From: Candidatus Halarchaeoplasma halalkaliphilum
GTDB taxonomy: Archaea; Thermoplasmatota; Thermoplasmata; Halarchaeoplasmatales; Halarchaeoplasmataceae
Direction of reading: 5' to 3'
NCBI GenBank assembly: GCA_007133925.1
Contig: SLLU01000001.1
Span: 1-9,234, forward strand
DNA: 9,234 nucleotides
A program made the translations under genes and the position numbers. The notes beneath the pieces are model-generated. The model was not told the origin of the DNA. It made no database searches and saw only the letters and a list, made by a program, of their open reading frames with translations. Each line of letters opens with the position of its first letter. Position 1 is the first letter of the stretch. Positions 6,362-9,234 of the stretch are shown piece after piece.

Positions 6362-7183
6362 ATGCGTCTTATCGTTTCCTCAAAAAGTGACCCGGCGAGT
6401 ATGAACATAAGGGAAAAGCTCCTGGGGTCGTCCTGGGAGTGCCCGGGGGAATTCATGGGGAATCCCTATCATAGAAAGGGGGACGATATCCTCATCACCG
6501 TGGAAGAGCATCACATATACTTCGACGAGGCTGACCGGATGGTTTCGACTCTCATAGAAGAAGACTTAGACCTTGTGGTCTTCATATCCAAACACGCATC
6601 CAAAGCGGGCATACATTCACTGACGGTGCATCCCGTGGGTAACTTCGGGAAGGCGAAATTCGGAGGCTGGGACCACATGCTCGTCCCACCGGCACCTGAG
6701 GAGATGCGCTTCGCACTGGGCCGTTTGAGGGACGGGGCAAAAAAGGTGAAGAAAAACTATCAGGTATCCCTGGAGGTCACCCACCACGGACCCTACCTTA
6801 CCACCCCCACTTACTACATAGAGATCGGGAGTGACGAGGTATCATGGACGGATGACGAAGCCGGCGAGATCGTTGCCGCGGCTGTCAGAGAACAGGGACG
6901 GTACCGGACGAAGAGGCTGAAAAGGGTTGTGTGTTTGGGAGGCGGACATTACGCACCCCATTTCACGGATATGGTCAAGGAGAAAGAAGTGTCGGTGGGA
7001 CATCTGATACCCGGATGGGCCCTGAAGGACCTTACCAGGGACGGTCTTCAGACCGCTCTGGAACAATCGGGAACGGATCTGGTCTGTGTTGATCCCGGAG
7101 GGATAGAGGGCGGTATATTCAAGACAATAAAAGCATGGTGCGGCCAATTAGATGCCGAGATCGTGGAAGTGTCTGATATCTGA
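6362..7183 (+). CDS. dtdA: D-aminoacyl-tRNA deacylase, archaeal/plant type (DTD2, GEK1 family)
   Basis: A 273-residue enzyme that hydrolyses D-amino acids from mis-charged tRNA in the cytoplasm, keeping D-residues out of proteins. Family blocks are all visible in order: ISKHAS (75-80), SLTVHPVGNFG (86-96), SLEVTHHGPY (136-145) and CLGGGHYAPHF (191-201), with conserved His at 78, 90, 141, 142, 196 and 200. The length is standard for archaeal DTD2 and no residues appear missing. A ribosome site GAGGT precedes the ATG. It lies 27 bases behind the macrodomain gene on the same strand, so the two are probably one transcript. Its stop codon is separated by a single base from the stop of the convergent HPS-RraA gene. 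The family is also reported to act on D-aminoacyl-tRNAs modified by aldehydes, relevant to the formaldehyde-linked neighbour. Confidence 0.95.
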   Translation: MRLIVSSKSDPASMNIREKLLGSSWECPGEFMGNPYHRKGDDILITVEEHHIYFDEADRMVSTLIEEDLDLVVFISKHASKAGIHSLTVHPVGNFGKAKFGGWDHMLVPPAPEEMRFALGRLRDGAKKVKKNYQVSLEVTHHGPYLTTPTYYIEIGSDEVSWTDDEAGEIVAAAVREQGRYRTKRLKRVVCLGGGHYAPHFTDMVKEKEVSVGHLIPGWALKDLTRDGLQTALEQSGTDLVCVDPGGIEGGIFKTIKAWCGQLDAEIVEVSDI

Positions 7184-7184
7184 C

Positions 7185-8477
7185 CTATTCCACCTTTTCC
7201 CACTTCTGCAGTTCCATGACCACAGAAAGGGTTTTGCCTTCCTCTATCTCACGCCTTATGCGGTTCTCCCTTTCCATGACATCCAGTGCCCGGTTGGCGA
7301 TCATGAGAGCTTCCTCCTTGGGGATTACCATCACACCACTGGGGTCTCCTATGATCCAATCCCCCGGCCTGATGCGAACACCCCCGCACACTATGTCCAC
7401 CTGGGTACCGCCGTAACCCTTTGGTTCACCCGCATGGGATGCGATATGTCTGGCGAAGACCGGGAACCCGATCTCGTCTATGTCGTCGATGTCTCTTACA
7501 GCACCATCTATCACTATGCCAGCTATACCCTTCACCTTGGCGGAAAGAGAGGCCAGTTCGCCCCATACAGCGGTCTCTCCGCCGTTGGAATCCACCACGA
7601 TAATGTCCCCTTTTTTTGCCCTGTCGATGGCCTCCACGGGCTTTGCCCAGTCGCCGTCAACGGTCTTGACCGTGAAGGCAGGGCCTATGATCTTTTCACC
7701 GAATGATGTGACCTGATGGATACCTATCATGCACGGGCTCCTGTGCATGGCATCGGACACGTTGGCCGAGGATACCTTTGTCAGACAAGTTCTTATCTCC
7801 CGTGGACCGAATTTCTTGGACACTTCGGACGCCACGGATATCCCCTGTTCCATAGCGGTTTTTATGGTCCTGGTGGCCTCTTTGACATCCTTTGCCTTTA
7901 TGATGGCACCCCCCACGATTACTATGTCCACTCCCCTCTCGACCATACTAGCGGCGTTCTCGGAGTTTATACCTCCGGCAACGGCTACGGGAACCGTGCT
8001 CTGGGAAATCACATCGGACAGTATGTTAAGAGGGTCCTCACCCCTCATCTGGGAATCTATGCCCACATGGACCCCTATGTAATCCACACCGAGCTTGCAT
8101 ACCTCCCGTGTTCGCTGGGCCGGGTCCCTGACACCCAGCATATCCGCCATTATCTTTGCGTCGTAATTTCGTGCCGAGCGCACTGCCTCCTTGATGGTCT
8201 CGTCGTCCGCGGCGGCCAGGACCACCACCGTGTTTGCACCGGCCTTTGCGGCTATCTCCACCTCCATGCCACCCACATCCATGGTTTTCATGTCCGCCAC
8301 TATCTCTTGATCTGGAAATCGTGATCTGAGTTCTCTTACCGCATCCATGCCTTCAGCCTTTATAAGAGGTGTTCCCGCTTCGATCCTGTCCACTCCCGCT
8401 TCCACGGATTCTTTGGCGATCTTCAAAGCCCGGCTCAGGTTCATGAGGTCCAGTGCAACCTGTAATTTCACACTCAT
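7185..8477 (-). CDS. Bifunctional 3-hexulose-6-phosphate synthase / RraA-like (aldolase-type) fusion
   Basis: A 430-residue two-domain protein matching the known archaeal HPS-RraA fusion in length and order. Residues 1-212 are 3-hexulose-6-phosphate synthase of the OMP decarboxylase superfamily, joining ribulose 5-phosphate and formaldehyde; in many archaea it runs in reverse to make pentose phosphate. Cues are VALDL (7-11, with D10), EAGTPLIKAEG (33-43), ADMKTMD with the D62-K64-D67 catalytic pattern, GVHVG (135-139), AGGI (167-170) and VGGAI (188-192). Residues about 228-430 are an RraA-like domain with GELAS (306-310) and DGAVRDIDDI (324-333). R328, D329 and D332 form the R-D-x2-D pattern of divalent-metal HMG/CHA-type aldolases. 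No frameshift is evident. A TATA-like box 27 bases before the ATG suggests a leaderless transcript. The substrate of the RraA half is unknown. Confidence 0.95.
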   Translation of the reverse strand: MSVKLQVALDLMNLSRALKIAKESVEAGVDRIEAGTPLIKAEGMDAVRELRSRFPDQEIVADMKTMDVGGMEVEIAAKAGANTVVVLAAADDETIKEAVRSARNYDAKIMADMLGVRDPAQRTREVCKLGVDYIGVHVGIDSQMRGEDPLNILSDVISQSTVPVAVAGGINSENAASMVERGVDIVIVGGAIIKAKDVKEATRTIKTAMEQGISVASEVSKKFGPREIRTCLTKVSSANVSDAMHRSPCMIGIHQVTSFGEKIIGPAFTVKTVDGDWAKPVEAIDRAKKGDIIVVDSNGGETAVWGELASLSAKVKGIAGIVIDGAVRDIDDIDEIGFPVFARHIASHAGEPKGYGGTQVDIVCGGVRIRPGDWIIGDPSGVMVIPKEEALMIANRALDVMERENRIRREIEEGKTLSVVMELQKWEKVE

Positions 8478-8499
8478 GAACCGAAAGTTTATCGGGTGG

Positions 8500-8509
8500 T
8501 TAAAAATCT
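8500..8509 (-). promoter_or_regulatory. Probable TATA-like promoter of the HPS-RraA gene
   Basis: The minus strand reads AGATTTTTAA centred about 27 bases before the ATG at 8477. There is no Shine-Dalgarno sequence between it and the start, so a leaderless transcript is likely. Confidence 0.4.
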
Positions 8510-8550
8510 GTCGCTCGTAAGCCAGCTTGTTTTAAAAAATTCAGGGCTAA

Positions 8551-8574
8551 AGTTAAATAGCGGCTGTATTTATG
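8551..8574 (+). promoter_or_regulatory. Candidate TATA boxes for the TIM-barrel gene
   Basis: Two candidates are present: AGTTAAATAG (8551-8560) and TGTATTTATG (8565-8574). The first would start transcription near 8583, at the ATG of the short upstream frame. The second would start near 8595, inside it. TTTAAAAAAT at 8531-8540 is a third, weaker option that would include the GAGG at 8574. Sequence alone does not decide between them. Confidence 0.35.
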
Positions 8575-8583
8575 AGGAAAAAA

Positions 8584-8616
8584 ATGAGACGACGTTTTAA
8601 CAGGGGGAACGTATGA
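8584..8616 (+). CDS. Possible 10-codon upstream reading frame (leader peptide)
   Basis: The frame encodes MRRRFNRGNV and stops at TGA 8614-8616, one base before the ATG of the TIM-barrel gene. GAGG at 8574-8577 sits six bases before its ATG, a well-placed Shine-Dalgarno. The peptide has four Arg in ten residues. It could couple translation to the next gene by re-initiation, or be chance. No homology can be judged at this length. Confidence 0.25.
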   Translation: MRRRFNRGNV

Positions 8617-8617
8617 C

Positions 8618-9234
8618 ATGATTCGCTTCGGACCCAGTGGCATACCTTTATCTTGCAAGGGGAGGACACTACTAGACGGAGTTCTGGACGTCCACAAATT
8701 GGGTCTGACGGCCATGGAGGTTCAGTTCCTGCGTACCAACGTGACCCGTCAGCCAGTCACCGACGATGAGGTGGGTTTGAAGAGCAGGGAGGTAAAGGAT
8801 AAATTCATAATATCAGTTAACAGGCCTCCGGATGAAAAGGAAATATTCGTGGAGGACCTGGACAGAGAACTCCAGGTGGGAGATATGATCGATTTCCTTG
8901 CAGGAGGAGTGGCGGAAGAGTTTCACAGACTCCCCCTGGTGGGTTTTGTCGCCATGGAACTGGACGTCTATCTCACCATCCACACACCCTACTACATGAA
9001 ATTCTTCTCGGGGGAGGACGAACTGGTCAAGAAATCCAAACTGGCATTCAAGTACAGCGCGGTCCAGGCCTGTGAGATGGATGCGGAGGTCATTGTGACC
9101 CACTTGGGTCTTCTGGACGAGGGTACACAACCCGAGGATGTACGGGATGACGTGGTGGAGAACCTCAGGGAGATGAGGAACTGGATGGATGAAAACTACA
9201 AAAATAGCCCCTTGATCGGTCTGGAAAACCAGGC
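8618..9234 (+). CDS. Endonuclease IV-like / xylose isomerase-like TIM-barrel protein (N-terminal part, runs off right edge)
   Basis: The frame is open for 205 codons to the edge with no stop. It begins MIRFGPSGIPLSCKGRTLLD, typical of the archaeal AP-endonuclease-2 (TIM barrel) family related to endonuclease IV, a metal-dependent AP endonuclease in base-excision repair. Three positions match E. coli Nfo zinc ligands by context: H122 in IHTPYYMKF (H69), H162 in VTHLGLL (H109) and E203 in GLENQ (E145). Between MEVQFLR (33-39) and H122 there are about 85 residues, against about 35 in E. coli, so an extra segment of roughly 50 residues is present. The ATG at 8618 has GGGGG (8603-8607) ten bases upstream; an in-frame TGA at 8585-8587 bounds the start. 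Repair activity is not certain, as this superfamily also holds sugar isomerases. Confidence 0.85.
   Translation, partial: MIRFGPSGIPLSCKGRTLLDGVLDVHKLGLTAMEVQFLRTNVTRQPVTDDEVGLKSREVKDKFIISVNRPPDEKEIFVEDLDRELQVGDMIDFLAGGVAEEFHRLPLVGFVAMELDVYLTIHTPYYMKFFSGEDELVKKSKLAFKYSAVQACEMDAEVIVTHLGLLDEGTQPEDVRDDVVENLREMRNWMDENYKNSPLIGLENQ

Noticed and set aside
7716..8324. Plus-strand frame of 202 codons opposite the HPS domain
   Set aside because: It is rich in His, Tyr and Gly as expected from the reverse of HPS codons and has no family features.
8500..8715. Minus-strand frame of 71 codons before the HPS gene
   Set aside because: It runs across the promoter region and the start of the well supported plus-strand TIM-barrel gene; no ribosome site or domain is seen.

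Overview
The window reads as a gene-dense piece of an archaeal chromosome, most likely euryarchaeal and tentatively Thermoplasmatota. The reasons are a two-domain CDC48/VAT-type ATPase, an archaeal DTD2-type D-aminoacyl-tRNA deacylase, a hexulose-phosphate synthase fused to an RraA domain, frequent ATA (Ile) and AGG/AGA (Arg) codons, and TATA-like boxes about 25-30 bases before several start codons that lack a Shine-Dalgarno sequence. No rRNA, tRNA, insertion sequence, integrase or CRISPR array was seen. No intergenic gap exceeds about 140 bases.

Layout. 1-2419 (minus): two overlapping genes of an envelope module. The first is a large secreted, single-pass membrane protein with a helical region, Ig-like domains, a 41-residue Asp run and a C-terminal DUF4129-like domain. 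The second is the start of a DUF4350-like membrane protein that runs off the left edge. 2497-3491 (plus): a 248-residue membrane protein with a C-terminal cysteine cluster, then a 73-residue membrane protein; neither has a recognised function. 3493-5682 (minus): CDC48. 5792-7183 (plus): a macrodomain hydrolase followed by D-aminoacyl-tRNA deacylase, probably one operon. 7185-8477 (minus): the HPS-RraA fusion. 8618-9234 (plus): the first 205 codons of an endonuclease IV-like TIM-barrel protein, open at the right edge, preceded by a possible 10-codon upstream reading frame.

How the genes may work together. The left genes look like part of the widespread MoxR/DUF58/DUF4129/DUF4350 envelope locus, whose remainder would lie left of base 1. 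The central genes look like housekeeping quality control: protein unfolding (CDC48), ADP-ribose chemistry (macrodomain) and removal of D-amino acids from tRNA (DtdA). HPS makes or consumes formaldehyde, and DTD2 enzymes have been linked to clearing aldehyde-modified D-aminoacyl-tRNAs, so the convergent dtdA/HPS pair is a plausible but unproven functional neighbourhood.

I did not find a convincing wholly new system. The least explained items are the Asp-tract stalk and its 12-bp DNA repeat, the cysteine-cluster membrane gene pair, the structured divergent promoter regions, the upstream reading frame before the TIM-barrel gene, and the extra segment inside that protein.
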